Shown in pieces: positions 47,300-56,378 of a stretch of DNA of 64,000 bases (positions within the stretch are counted from its first letter, which is position 1; every line of letters begins with the position of its first letter). The notes under the pieces were generated by a model. That model saw nothing but the letters and a program-made list of their open reading frames with translations, did no database searches and was not told where the DNA came from. Both the position numbers and the translations under genes were made by a program. Source of the DNA: Palsa-883 sp963826975 (GTDB taxonomy: Bacteria; Pseudomonadota; Alphaproteobacteria; Acetobacterales; Acetobacteraceae); assembly GCA_963826975.1 (NCBI GenBank), contig CAWGZJ010000031.1, forward strand, positions 1-64,000, read 5' to 3'.

Positions 47300-47976
47300 T
47301 CGCCACGAGTCCAACGCTTGAAGATTGCCGCACGACTGTTCGTAACTAGAACAGCGTCCGATGCCGATGTTTCTCCATGTCTTATATGTAATGACAACGC
47401 TTTATTAGATTTTATACAGACTGGGATGGGCTTTAGTCTCTATCAGTCATTTGCGCGCCAAGATATCACACCACGTATGATAACGTAATGATAGGCGGCT
47501 GAATATGCCGTCCCGGTGCTGCGGTGGCGGCGCCCCCCCGCCTTCGTCAGGTAGTGCCAATACGCCCCACGCATTTGCTTGGATCACCCCAAGGTGCGGC
47601 AAAAAATGCCGATCCGGTCTGCATTCTTCAGCAACGACCGGCCGCCCCAAACGCACAATGGACACCAACCAATTGACTCCATGCGCATTTTGACCGGAAA
47701 CTGGTGTTTCTGGTGAACGGCCCGCCGCCGAGGACGCGTTGTCGGCAGCATCATGCCCCAAGGCAGCGGCGAGTCGTTTGGAAATACGCGCGTAATATGG
47801 TCGTGCGTGGCATGACTGATTGCGTGCTCTCAACAACGTGATGGAGCGCGGCCGTGCCGCTCGCCTCGACCGCCGCGCAGACTGCTACAGTATCCCGATC
47901 ACGCCGATCTGGTCGGCGCGCACCGTGGCGTCCGACAGGAGAACCGGCGTGAGCGTACAGGCTGCTGTACCTCTCC
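47300..47976. other. Intergenic region, partly of low GC
   Basis: About 680 bases between the intron-bearing repeat and the sulfotransferase gene. The part at about 47330-47500 is clearly lower in GC than the rest of the window (runs such as TTATTAGATTTTATACAG and TGATAACGTAATGATAGG). A minus-strand frame of 129 codons (47447-47836) has no recognisable domain, and I do not call it a gene. Confidence 0.5.
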
Positions 47977-49245
47977 TTGGCCGATGCGATGGCTGCTCGC
48001 ATTGGGGTACTGCGCCGAAAGTTGCGCGCCGAGGATATGCTGCGCGCCGCACGGCGTAGCGCCGGGCTTAATGATTTCGGCGACATGTCGTTCGTCGGTC
48101 CGCTTCAGCTTCTGCTCGACAAGTGCGTCGATGAGGCTTCGCTGAGTGTTGTCGGGCGCCTCGCGCTGCGCTGGGACACGGTGCGGTTCCTGGTCAATCT
48201 GCTGCGCCTGCGCGAGGCAGAGCGACGCGCACCGGTGATCACGCAGCAACACATCAAGCAGCCAATCTTCATTACCGGGCTGCCGCGCAGCGGCACGACA
48301 TTCCTGCATCGGCTGATGATGGCGGATCGGGACTATTGTGCGCCTCTGGTGTGGCAGACCATCTATCCCTATCCGCCGCGCCCCGGCGCTGACCGGCGGG
48401 TGGCGCGGGTGACGCAGCAACTAAGGGCGTTCGAACGCCTGGCGCCGCAGTTCCGCGGGCTGCATCCGCTGTTTGCGACCTCGCCACAGGAATGCAGCGA
48501 GATCACCGCGCACGTGTTTCGCAGCCTGCGCTTCGACACGACCTATGAGATCCCGTCCTACCGGACCTGGCTGGATGAGGCCGGCCATGTTCCGGCCTAT
48601 CAATTCCACAAGCGGTTCCTGCAGCATCTGCAATTCCAGGACCTTGCCGCGGGCGCGGGGTCCCGGTGCTGGGCGCTGAAATGCCCGGATCACGTCTTCG
48701 CGCTCGATGCGATCCGCATGGTCTACCCGGACGCGCGACTGGTTTTCGTGCACCGCGATCCGGTCAATGTCTTGCTGTCGGTGGCGAAACTGACCGAGGT
48801 GTTGCGGGCGCCGTTCACCCGTCACCTCGATCCGGTCCAGATCGGCCGGCAGGAAAGCGCGCGTTGGCTGGAAGGCGCACGCCAGATGATCGACGCTGAC
48901 GTGCGCCAGATTTTTGCCGACCCGATCTGCCATGTGCACCATCTGGACCTGATCACTGACCCTCTGGCGACGGTCGATTGCGTGTACCGGCACTTCGGAT
49001 TGACATTGTCGGCTGACGCGCGCGCGGGCATCGAGCGGATGGTCGGGCGGCACCCGAATGGCGGGTATGCACTGCATGCGTATCGGTTTGAGGAGCATGG
49101 TCTCGACGGCGCAGTCGAACGAGAGAAGTTCCGCGACTACATGGTGCGCTTCGGTATCCAGCCGGAGGGCGTGCCACGTCGCGATGTGCCCGCGCGGGGG
49201 GCTGGGGTTGCCGCATCGGTAGCAACGCAAACACCATCCAGGTAG
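47977..49245 (+). CDS. Sulfotransferase family protein
   Basis: About 422 residues. The 5'-phosphosulfate-binding motif is ITGLPRSGTTFLHRLMM (about residues 98-114), and the 3'-phosphate-binding region is in RLVFVHRDPVNVLLSV, both typical of PAPS-dependent sulfotransferases. ECSEITAHVFRSL and HVHHLDLITDPLATVDCVYR are also family-like. It starts with TTG at 47977 or ATG at 47989. The acceptor is unknown; it may modify a lipid or a small metabolite. Confidence 0.85.
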   Translation: MADAMAARIGVLRRKLRAEDMLRAARRSAGLNDFGDMSFVGPLQLLLDKCVDEASLSVVGRLALRWDTVRFLVNLLRLREAERRAPVITQQHIKQPIFITGLPRSGTTFLHRLMMADRDYCAPLVWQTIYPYPPRPGADRRVARVTQQLRAFERLAPQFRGLHPLFATSPQECSEITAHVFRSLRFDTTYEIPSYRTWLDEAGHVPAYQFHKRFLQHLQFQDLAAGAGSRCWALKCPDHVFALDAIRMVYPDARLVFVHRDPVNVLLSVAKLTEVLRAPFTRHLDPVQIGRQESARWLEGARQMIDADVRQIFADPICHVHHLDLITDPLATVDCVYRHFGLTLSADARAGIERMVGRHPNGGYALHAYRFEEHGLDGAVEREKFRDYMVRFGIQPEGVPRRDVPARGAGVAASVATQTPSR

Positions 49246-49257
49246 CAGGCGCCGGTC

Positions 49258-49396
49258 GCTAGTCCCCCGTCATGCCGGCGAAGGCCGGTATCCACGACTT
49301 TCTTTGCTGCAACGAAGGCAAGTCGTGGATACCGGCCTGCGCCGGCATGACGGGGTGTAGCGGCCCGTGCGTCAATGTTTATGACCGTTGGTATTA
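49258..49396. repeat. ATACCA-family palindromic element, intact copy (reverse orientation)
   Basis: CCCGTCATGCCGGCGAAGGC / CCTGCGCCGGCATGACGGGG stem closing at CCACGACT / AGTCGTGG, outer end CGTTGGTAT at about 49395. The region GCGGCCCGTGCGTCAATGTT is the reverse complement of the left part of the 18.2-kb copy. Confidence 0.82.
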
Positions 49397-50464
49397 CACC
49401 CCCTCGACCTCGACCTCATCGCCGCGGGGCGTGAAGCGGGTGCCCCAGGCGGCACTGCGCGTGATGATGTCGTCCAGCTCCGCCGCCTCGTCGACCGGCC
49501 CGCGGAGCACGGTTTCGTTGCGGTCATTGTGGCGAACGAACCGGAACCGGACACACTCGACGCCGCGTCCGCCGACGGTGATGGTCGGCATCATGCCGAT
49601 CCAGTCGCCGTGGCGGCGCCCGCCATGGCCGGAGTGGAAGCAGAAGCTGCCCAGGCCGTAGAAGATGGCACGGCCTTTGTAGATCTCGACCGGCAACGAA
49701 TAGTGCGGTCCGTGGCCGATCACCAGGTCCGCGCCGGCGTCGATCGCGGCGTGCGCGATCTCGCGCATGTAGGCCAGCACCTCTTTGTGCAGCCCCCAAT
49801 GGCAGGAGACGATGACGATGTCCGCCCGCGCGCTCGGCGCGACGATGTCGGCCCGCGCGCGCAGCGCCGCAATATCGTCGGTGAACCCGCGCAGGTAATC
49901 GGGATCGGTCCAGGTGATGATTGCCGGCGGAATGCCCGGCCGATTGAGCGGTGGGATCTCCGGCCGAGTCCTGTGCATCGGCACCTGATAGGCGGTGTGT
50001 GCGCGGATCACCGCGATGCCGGGGTCGCGCGGCCCGGCCTCGTGGTTGGTCGGCCAATACACCGAGCTGCGCTGCAGGAACCCGAAGCGCAGCCCGGCGC
50101 GCTCGACGATCGCAGGCGAGCGCGCCGCGGCGAGATCGGCGCCGGCGCCGGTGTGCGGGATGCCGAGTGCGTCGAGCCGCGCGATTGACGCCAGGATCGC
50201 GGCCTCGCCGTAATTGACGTTGTTGGCGATGCCGACGGCCGCGATCCCTGCCTGGCGCAGCGTTTCACCAGCGGTGAACGGGTCCGCGAAGAATCCCTCA
50301 TTGTGGAACGAATGCGCCGCCGGTGGCTGATACAGGCAGCATTCAAGGTTACTGAATACCAAGGCCGCGTCGGCGAACAGCGGCGCGACACGGGCGAACG
50401 GCACCGCCGGATCATCGACGTTCATCAGATTGACGTCGCCGGTCAGGATGATTTGCACGGACAT
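49394..50464 (-). CDS. CapA family protein (poly-gamma-glutamate capsule-type metallophosphatase fold)
   Basis: A 356-residue protein. LTGDVNLMNVDDPAVPF, VFSNLECCLYQPP, AVGIANNVNYGEAAI, DIVIVSCHWGLHKEV, GADLVIGHGPHYSLP and FYGLGSFCFHSGHGG follow the PGA_cap pattern, a calcineurin-like fold. No signal peptide is evident, so it may be a cytoplasmic member of the family rather than a capsule protein. The substrate is unknown. Confidence 0.85.
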   Translation of the reverse strand: MSVQIILTGDVNLMNVDDPAVPFARVAPLFADAALVFSNLECCLYQPPAAHSFHNEGFFADPFTAGETLRQAGIAAVGIANNVNYGEAAILASIARLDALGIPHTGAGADLAAARSPAIVERAGLRFGFLQRSSVYWPTNHEAGPRDPGIAVIRAHTAYQVPMHRTRPEIPPLNRPGIPPAIITWTDPDYLRGFTDDIAALRARADIVAPSARADIVIVSCHWGLHKEVLAYMREIAHAAIDAGADLVIGHGPHYSLPVEIYKGRAIFYGLGSFCFHSGHGGRRHGDWIGMMPTITVGGRGVECVRFRFVRHNDRNETVLRGPVDEAAELDDIITRSAAWGTRFTPRGDEVEVEGV

Positions 50465-50577
50465 CGCGTCTCTCCCACTGCGTGCCCCACTGCGCGCAAC
50501 GTAGGTGGCAGCGCGCGCATTGCCAACCGGCGGCGGCGCATCGCAGTCTGGCCGGGCGACACTGGACGGGGGGATGG

Positions 50578-51774
50578 ATGGATCAGCCGGAACGCGCGAC
50601 CGGCCCGCTTGCCGGCATTCGGGTGATCGACGTCACCACCGTCGTGCTCGGTCCGTATGCGACACAGACGCTGGGCGACCTGGGGGCTGATGTCATCAAG
50701 ATCGAAACGAAGGACGGCGATAGCACGCGTCATATCGGTCCCAGCCGCAACGAGGGCATGGCAGCCTACTTCGCCACACTGAACCGCAACAAACGCAGTG
50801 TCGTGCTGGACCTGAAGCAGCCCGCCGCGCGGCAGGCGCTGCTGCGGCTGGTCGAAACCGCCGATGTGTTCGCGCACAACATGCGCGGCGGCGCGGCGAA
50901 GCGGCTCGGCCTGGACTATGCCAGCCTGGCCGCGCGCAACCCGCGGCTGGTGTATGCGTCGGCTTCGGGCTTTCGCAAGGACAGCAGCGCGGCCGACAAT
51001 CCGGCGTTCGACGACCTGATCCAGGGCATGTCGGGGGCGGCGTTCCTGAACGCCGGGCCTGACGGTGCGCCACGCTACGTCCCGACCGTACTGGTGGACA
51101 AGCTGACCGGGCTGATGCTGGCCTCGATGATCGGCATGGCGCTGTTCCATCGCGAGCGCACCGGTGTCGGACAGGAAGTGCGCGTGCCAATGATGGAGAC
51201 GATGGTCGGCTTCCTGCTGGTCGAGCATTTCTGGTCCGGCGTGTTCGGCGAGCCTGAAAAGGGCCTCGGCTATCCGCGCATGCTGACCCCGCACCGCAAG
51301 CCCTATGCGACGCGGGACGGCTACATCTCGGTGATCGCCCTCACCAATGCGCACTGGGGCAAGCTGTTCGCGGCGATGGGGCGCGCGGCGCTGATCGAGG
51401 ACCCGCGTTTCTGTTCGATCGCGGCACGGTCAGAGCACGTGGATGCGTTGTACGCGACGCTGACGGAAGGGATGCAGTTGCGCACCACCGCGGAATGGCT
51501 GGACATCCTGCGCGCCGCCGACATTCCGTGCGGTGCGGCCAACACGCTGGCCGACCTGATGTCCAACGCCTATCTGCGGGAAACCGGATTCTTCAAGGAG
51601 ATGCAGCATCCGGTGGATGGCCGGGTGGTGGTGCCGGCGATTGCGCCTGAGTTTTCGGCCAGCCCGCCGAGCGTGCGGCGGTTATGGCCGACGCTGGGGC
51701 AGCACACCGAGGAGGTGCTGCGGCAGGCTGGGTTCAGCGCGGCGGAGATTGCCGCAGTGACTGAGGTTGAGTGA
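50578..51774 (+). CDS. CaiB/BaiF (type III) CoA-transferase
   Basis: A 398-residue enzyme. LAGIRVIDVTTVVLGPYATQ, DLGADVIKIETKDGDSTRHI, NRNKRSVVLDLKQPAARQAL and the region DNPAFDDLIQGMSGAAFLNA (catalytic Asp) are typical. RMLTPHRKPYATRDGYISVI is the conserved C-domain entry. It stands alone on the plus strand between CapA and the enolase-superfamily gene. Confidence 0.92.
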   Translation: MDQPERATGPLAGIRVIDVTTVVLGPYATQTLGDLGADVIKIETKDGDSTRHIGPSRNEGMAAYFATLNRNKRSVVLDLKQPAARQALLRLVETADVFAHNMRGGAAKRLGLDYASLAARNPRLVYASASGFRKDSSAADNPAFDDLIQGMSGAAFLNAGPDGAPRYVPTVLVDKLTGLMLASMIGMALFHRERTGVGQEVRVPMMETMVGFLLVEHFWSGVFGEPEKGLGYPRMLTPHRKPYATRDGYISVIALTNAHWGKLFAAMGRAALIEDPRFCSIAARSEHVDALYATLTEGMQLRTTAEWLDILRAADIPCGAANTLADLMSNAYLRETGFFKEMQHPVDGRVVVPAIAPEFSASPPSVRRLWPTLGQHTEEVLRQAGFSAAEIAAVTEVE

Positions 51775-51826
51775 CGATCAATTTGATACCGGATTGATAG
51801 GCGGGTCATGCGCCGGCGAGAAAACC

Positions 51827-51952
51827 TACTCCCCCTCCCCTTGAGGGAGGGGGGCGGGGGGAGGGGTTGGTGCCAGGGTCGCGCTGAAGCATCGTGCCGC
51901 GAGGACCCCTCCCCCCAACCCCCTCCCTCAAGGGGAGGAGGGGGAGAAGTCA
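51827..51952. repeat. CTCCCCCTCCCCTTGAGGG palindromic repeat (copy 2)
   Basis: ACTCCCCCTCCCCTTGAGGG at one end pairs with CCCTCAAGGGGAGGAGGGGG at the other; inner GGGGGAGGGGTTGG / CCCCTCCCCCCAACC pairs. It lies between convergent genes, overlapping the last codons of the minus-strand one, and could terminate both. Confidence 0.78.
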
Positions 51953-53167
51953 TCCCCCGCCAACCCGCAATGAGGCAGACGCGCCCGTCGGCGGATGCGC
52001 CAGGATCGCCGCCTCATTCACCTCCGCCCCCCAGCCCGGCCCGGTCGGGATCAACAGATCACCGGCCTCGATCACCGGCGGTTGCGTTACCAGATCGTCC
52101 TTCCACGGCACATCCTCGATATCGATTTCCATGATGCGGAAATTCGGCACCGCCGCACAGAAATGCGCGCTAATCAGCGACGCAAGATGGCCGTTGAAGT
52201 TGTGCGGCGCCACGTTCACCTCGTAGGCATCCGCCATCGCCGCGATCTTCATCAACTCCAAGATGCCGTTCCACGCCACGTCGATGATCGCCACGTCGAC
52301 CGATTGCTGCTCCAGGAACGGCCGGAACTGCCGCCGCCCATACAGCGACTCCAACGACGCGACGCGGGTGCGCGAACTCCGTCGGATCAGCGCCAGCGCG
52401 GCGGGATCGTAGCTGTCGATCTCCACCCAGGTCAGGTCGAACGGTTCCAGCGCCTGGGCCAGGCGGATATAGCCCTCGGTCTTGAAGTTGAAGTTCAGAT
52501 CGACGTGCAGCCCCATGCGCGGCCCGGCACCGGCGCGGAACGCCGTCATCTGGTCGACCAGTCCACGCACCAGGTCGCCATCGATGTTCAGTTCCGGCCC
52601 GGCCGGTTCCCACATGAAACCCGGCATGTGCAGCCGTGGTGTCGGTCCATCGAAGCGGAAGACGTTGGTCTTCAGCCCTTTGAAGCCGCGCCGCGCCACC
52701 TCCTGGCCCATGCGCTCGACATCGGCGAGGGAGCGGATCGGCGCGCAGCCAGTCATCGCCTGGAACCGATCGCCGTTGCCGACACGATACGTACCGCAAT
52801 GCGACCAATAGAGCGGGATGCGCTGACGCACCGGCCCGCCCAGCATCTCGTACACCGGCACGCCGAGCGCCTTGGCCTTAAGGTCCACCAGCGCGTTCTC
52901 GATCGCCGCGATGGCCTGCTGGTTGACACCCCCCGGCGCCTGACGCGTCACCGCGTACAGCCGCGCGCTGTGCCGTTCCACCGGGCGCGGGTCATCGCCG
53001 ATCAGCAGCGCGCCAAGCTGGTGGATCACGCCGGTCAGACCGCCGGAGCCATAACCCTCCATGTATTCCGACCAGCCGACCAACCCGTCGTCGGTGGTGA
53101 TCTTCAGGAACGAGAAGTTGCGCCAGCCGGCGTTGCAGTGCAGATTCTCGATTGTTGCGATGCGCAC
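51950..53167 (-). CDS. Mandelate racemase/muconate lactonizing enzyme family protein (enolase superfamily)
   Basis: A 405-residue protein, probably a sugar-acid dehydratase. N-terminal capping domain (MRIATIENLHCNAGWRNFSF), then the barrel with GFKGLKTNVFRFD, where K-T-N stands at the usual acid/base K-x-K position, and metal ligands in HVDLNFNFKTEG (Asp), WVEIDSYD (Glu) and ASLESLYG (Glu). It continues with DVAIIDVAWNG and VAPHNFNG (His). A catalytic His and Lys point to the MR/dehydratase branch; substrate not identifiable. Confidence 0.87.
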   Translation of the reverse strand: MRIATIENLHCNAGWRNFSFLKITTDDGLVGWSEYMEGYGSGGLTGVIHQLGALLIGDDPRPVERHSARLYAVTRQAPGGVNQQAIAAIENALVDLKAKALGVPVYEMLGGPVRQRIPLYWSHCGTYRVGNGDRFQAMTGCAPIRSLADVERMGQEVARRGFKGLKTNVFRFDGPTPRLHMPGFMWEPAGPELNIDGDLVRGLVDQMTAFRAGAGPRMGLHVDLNFNFKTEGYIRLAQALEPFDLTWVEIDSYDPAALALIRRSSRTRVASLESLYGRRQFRPFLEQQSVDVAIIDVAWNGILELMKIAAMADAYEVNVAPHNFNGHLASLISAHFCAAVPNFRIMEIDIEDVPWKDDLVTQPPVIEAGDLLIPTGPGWGAEVNEAAILAHPPTGASASLRVGGG

Positions 53168-53235
53168 GACGTGCCTCCTGTTTTTTCTCGCGCGATGCTA
53201 AAGCGGCGGCGTCCCGCTTCCAAGGAAGGCTGCCG

Positions 53236-54015
53236 ATGCGTCTGCTGTTCCGTCTCGTGCTCTCTGTGTCGCTGCTGGCCATGCCCGGCGCCTCGTTTGC
53301 GCGCACCATCGCCGCCACATTGGCGATCTCGCGCATGGACTTGCCCTGGTGGCGTCAGCGCTTCGACGCAAAGCAGGCCGAGTTGCGTGTGGCCCACCCA
53401 AGGCTGATCTTCCTCGGCAATTCCATCACGCAGGACTGGGAGCGTCACGGACCGCCGGACTGGGCCGATTTCGCACCGGTCTGGCAACGCTTCTACGGGG
53501 ATCGTGACGCGATCAACCTCGGCTTCCTCGGCGATACCACCGCCAGCCTGATCTGGCGCATCCGCAACGGCGAGGTGGACGGCATCTCACCAAAGGTCGC
53601 GGTGGTGCTGATCGGCGCCAACAATCTCGGCCGCGTGCACTGGTCGGCCGAGGACACGGTTGCCGGGATCGATACGATCATCACCGAACTGCATCGCCGC
53701 CTGCCGCACACCAAGGTGCTGCTGCTCGGTGTGCTGCCGTCGGATCGATCCACCTGGGCCACCGAAACCACCCTGGCGATCAACCGGATGTTGGCTGCGA
53801 AATATGCCGGCGACAGCGCGGTGACCTTCCTGAATCTTGATCATGTGTTCCTGCGCGACGGTAAGCTGGACCGCTCGCTGTTCTACGATCCGCTGCTCAC
53901 CCCGCCGGACCCGCCGCTGCATCCCACCGCGCAGGGTCAGGCGCAGATGGCCGCGGCGATGGAGCCGACGTTGGCGGCGCTGCTGGGCGACCGCAACCAT
54001 CTGGTGCCGCCGTAG
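53236..54015 (+). CDS. SGNH/GDSL hydrolase family protein
   Basis: A 259-residue exported hydrolase with a clear signal peptide (MRLLFRLVLSVSLLAMPGAS, cleavage near SFA-RT). Block I LIFLGNSITQDW (Ser), block II NLGFLGDTTASLIW (Gly), block III VVLIGANNLGR (Asn), block V PPDPPLHPTAQGQAQ (Asp/His) are all present. The strong AAGGAAGG site fixes the start. Likely an esterase acting on periplasmic carbohydrate or lipid. Confidence 0.88.
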   Translation: MRLLFRLVLSVSLLAMPGASFARTIAATLAISRMDLPWWRQRFDAKQAELRVAHPRLIFLGNSITQDWERHGPPDWADFAPVWQRFYGDRDAINLGFLGDTTASLIWRIRNGEVDGISPKVAVVLIGANNLGRVHWSAEDTVAGIDTIITELHRRLPHTKVLLLGVLPSDRSTWATETTLAINRMLAAKYAGDSAVTFLNLDHVFLRDGKLDRSLFYDPLLTPPDPPLHPTAQGQAQMAAAMEPTLAALLGDRNHLVPP

Positions 54016-54127
54016 GGCGGAAAGCCTTGCTCTCGGACTTGTTCCTGGACAAGCTCATTCTGACACAACACCGAAGAGAAAGGCGCTTCCCCCCGGAACA
54101 AGTCCGGGGCGAGGCTTTTCCGCCCTA
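54010..54127. terminator. Inverted repeat between convergent genes
   Basis: GTAGGGCGGAAAGCCTTGC at one end and GAGGCTTTTCCGCCCTAC at the other, with an inner pair GGACTTGTTCC / GGAACAAGTCC. The whole 115 bases fold back on themselves between the SGNH hydrolase and cinA-like genes, so a bidirectional terminator role is plausible. May be a further repeat family. Confidence 0.6.
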
Positions 54128-54134
54128 CATGTTG

Positions 54135-54617
54135 TCAGGCTAGAGCTTCGGCCAGCAACTCCAGCGCGCGGCGCGAGAACACCCGCATGTTTGCCACCCG
54201 ATCCGCGCTGCCCGTCTCGAGCGTGATTGCCCGCGTCGTGGGACCTGCCAACGCGATGCAGGTGTGTCCCGCGGCGTCGCCGTAACGATTGCCGGTGGGC
54301 CCGGTCGCGCCGGTCTCGCCCAGACCCCAGGTCGCATCCAACCGCCCCCGCACCGTTTCGGCGAGCAGCGACGCATAGGGTTCCGTCGACGCACGCTGCA
54401 CCGGCGTGGGCATAGGATCCGGAATCTCCAGCAACCCCCAGCGCGCCTGACGTGTGTAGATCACGCCGCCGCCTCGGAAATAGACGCTGGCGCCGCCGAT
54501 CGACAGCAGCGCCGCCGAGATCAGGCCGCCGGTTGAGGACTCCGCGATCGCGATCGTTTCCCCGCGCGCCTTCAGCCGCGCGCCGATCGTCTCCGCCAGA
54601 GGCAACAGGTCTTGCAT
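54135..54617 (-). CDS. pncC: CinA C-terminal domain protein (nicotinamide-nucleotide amidase)
   Basis: A 160-residue protein. TIAIAESSTGGLISAALLSI, VYFRGGGVIYTRQARWGLL and GLGETGATGPTGNRYGDAAG are the CinA_C/PncC motifs; the Ser in AESSTGG is the proposed nucleophile. It deamidates nicotinamide mononucleotide back to nicotinate mononucleotide in NAD salvage. The usual N-terminal MoCF domain is lacking, as in many stand-alone PncC proteins. Confidence 0.9.
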   Translation of the reverse strand: MQDLLPLAETIGARLKARGETIAIAESSTGGLISAALLSIGGASVYFRGGGVIYTRQARWGLLEIPDPMPTPVQRASTEPYASLLAETVRGRLDATWGLGETGATGPTGNRYGDAAGHTCIALAGPTTRAITLETGSADRVANMRVFSRRALELLAEALA

Positions 54618-54730
54618 GTCACATTCCCCCTATCAACCGCGGCGCGACGGTTTCGCAGTGCCATGATCGCCGACCGGCCACCTGCACTGCAAGCCGCGGC
54701 CGTTCCCGGTTCAACCGATCTACCGTTACA

Positions 54731-55291
54731 CTAATCAAACGACTGCACGTCGCCGCACGCGGCGCCGAGCCACCTGCCGTGCAGATCCTGCTTGATCGCC
54801 AGACTGCTTGCGCCAACTCCCGCATGCATATCGACATCGCCCGCAACCGTCGCGCGATCCAGGACCCGCAGGTGGACGACGCCACTCATTGCGTCATACC
54901 CGCTGCAGTCCACCTGCATGTCGAGGCCGGTCGGCGAGCTCGACCGGATGGTCCGCTGGCAGTGCTTGCCGCCCACCCGGTTGAGATCCAGCCCTTGCCG
55001 CAGTTGCTCCGGGGTCACGCAGAACTGCATCTTGTGCGGCAGGCTAGCCTGCGTGATGACCGCCAACAGCATTGCCGTTGCGATCGCGCGCTGCTCGGGT
55101 GGCAGCTTCTCCAGCGCCTCCGCCGGAATCTGCGGCATGCCGGAGGCCGATCCGGAGGTCTGGATCTCCCAAAGCCCCGGCTTCACATCCAGCGATTGGG
55201 TGGCTGCGAGGCAGGCCGCGGACATCGCAACAACCACGCCGCCCACGTAACAAAAACCTCGTATCCTGGCGCCGCGGTCATGCCAAGCCAT
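54731..55291 (-). CDS. DUF3617 family exported protein
   Basis: A 186-residue protein with an N-terminal hydrophobic segment (IRGFCYVGGVVVAMSAACLA). The mature part begins with SLDVKPGLWEIQTSG, the KPGLWE motif of DUF3617, and contains two Cys pairs (FCVTPEQL, CQRTI, CSGYD, ACGDVQ). Function unknown. It begins 15 bases after the preceding Gfo/Idh gene on the same strand. Confidence 0.82.
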   Translation of the reverse strand: MAWHDRGARIRGFCYVGGVVVAMSAACLAATQSLDVKPGLWEIQTSGSASGMPQIPAEALEKLPPEQRAIATAMLLAVITQASLPHKMQFCVTPEQLRQGLDLNRVGGKHCQRTIRSSSPTGLDMQVDCSGYDAMSGVVHLRVLDRATVAGDVDMHAGVGASSLAIKQDLHGRWLGAACGDVQSFD

Positions 55292-55306
55292 GCGTGCTCT
55301 CCATAT

Positions 55307-56305
55307 TCATTGCGCGCCACCCATGGCGAGAATGTCCTCGATCACGCGCTGCGTCGCCAGTGCTTCCTCGCCCGGGATCGCCGGCTCGCGCCCGGCCTCG
55401 ATCGCGTCCAGGAAGTCCGCCAGCACTGCCTTGTGCGGCTCGTGCGAGAAGCCCATCAGGTTGGCGCCGCTGCCGGACCCGCCATCGTCGGTCAGGATTT
55501 CCTCGCGCCCATCCAGCCAGGCCACACGCAGGTTGCCGCGCGTCAGGGACGCGGTGCCGAGCAGGCCGATGATCTGCACCAATTCCGCGCCGCCGGGATA
55601 CGCCGCCACCGTCCCCGTAATGGTGCCCGGCGCACCGTTGCCAAGCCGGACCAGTGCCGCCGCGTAATCCTCGGTCTCCATGCGGTGCAGCGCGGTCGTC
55701 GCAACCTGCGCAGCTTCGACGCGGGAGACGCCGACGAACCAGCGGAACAGATCCAGGACATGGATCGCCTGCGTGATCAGCAGGCCGCCGCCGTCGCGTT
55801 CGCGCGTGCCGCGGCCGGGCTCGTCGTAATAGGCCTGCGAGCGCCACCAGGGCACCGACATCGACGCCGCCTGGATCGGCCCCAGTTCTCCCGCGTCGAG
55901 GATCCGTTTCAGTCGCTGGCTGCCCGGCCGAAAGCGCATCTGCAACATGATGCCCAGCCACCGGCCGGCGCGCCGACCCGCCGCGATCAATTGTTCGCCG
56001 CGCGCGACGGTGGTTTCCAGCGGTTTCTCGCACAGGACGTGTTTGCCGGCGGCGAAGGCTGCCTGCGCGATCGGCAGGTGCGCGTTGGCGGGTGCCAGGA
56101 TCATCACGGCATCGACCGCGGGGTCCTGGATCGCGCGCGCGATATCGGTGGTGACGGGGAAGTTGTAACGATCGACGGTGGCCTGCGTGCGTGCTTCGGA
56201 TCGCGCGGCGGCCCAGACCACACGCGCGCGGTCCTTCAGGTCCAGCAGGCTCTTCGCATGCGGTTCCAGCGCGTTGCCCAGGCCGATGACGGCGATGCCG
56301 ATCAT
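55307..56305 (-). CDS. Gfo/Idh/MocA family oxidoreductase
   Basis: A 332-residue NAD(P)-dependent dehydrogenase. IGIAVIGLGNALEPHAKSLL gives the Rossmann start, ILAPANAHLPIAQAAFAAGK and VLCEKPLETT the conserved EKP loop, and GGGLLITQAIHVLDLFRWF the substrate-domain His. The start codon lies inside a 26-bp tandem repeat that separates it from the upstream paralogue at 56354. Likely sugar or inositol-type substrate. Confidence 0.9.
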   Translation of the reverse strand: MIGIAVIGLGNALEPHAKSLLDLKDRARVVWAAARSEARTQATVDRYNFPVTTDIARAIQDPAVDAVMILAPANAHLPIAQAAFAAGKHVLCEKPLETTVARGEQLIAAGRRAGRWLGIMLQMRFRPGSQRLKRILDAGELGPIQAASMSVPWWRSQAYYDEPGRGTRERDGGGLLITQAIHVLDLFRWFVGVSRVEAAQVATTALHRMETEDYAAALVRLGNGAPGTITGTVAAYPGGAELVQIIGLLGTASLTRGNLRVAWLDGREEILTDDGGSGSGANLMGFSHEPHKAVLADFLDAIEAGREPAIPGEEALATQRVIEDILAMGGAQ

Positions 56306-56378
56306 GCTGCGCGCTCCGCGACGCGGGTCATGCTGCGCGCTCCGCGACGCGGATCATGCCGCGTGTTCCGCAACGAAT
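56302..56378. repeat. 26-bp tandem repeat at a stop/start junction
   Basis: Units 56302-56327 and 56328-56353 (TCATGCTGCGCGCTCCGCG then ACGCGGG or ACGCGGA) are almost identical, and a third diverged unit runs from 56354. The repeat covers the stop of one Gfo/Idh gene and the start of the next; each unit carries a TCATG, so the original arrangement was probably an ATGA overlap. Confidence 0.8.

Noticed and set aside
45257..47488. 743-codon plus-strand frame across the second intron
   Set aside because: It is antisense to the reverse transcriptase/maturase and crosses intron boundaries. No motif supports it.
47447..47836. 129-codon minus-strand frame near the low-GC island
   Set aside because: No family motif, no ribosome-binding site, and mixed base composition. 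It may be chance.
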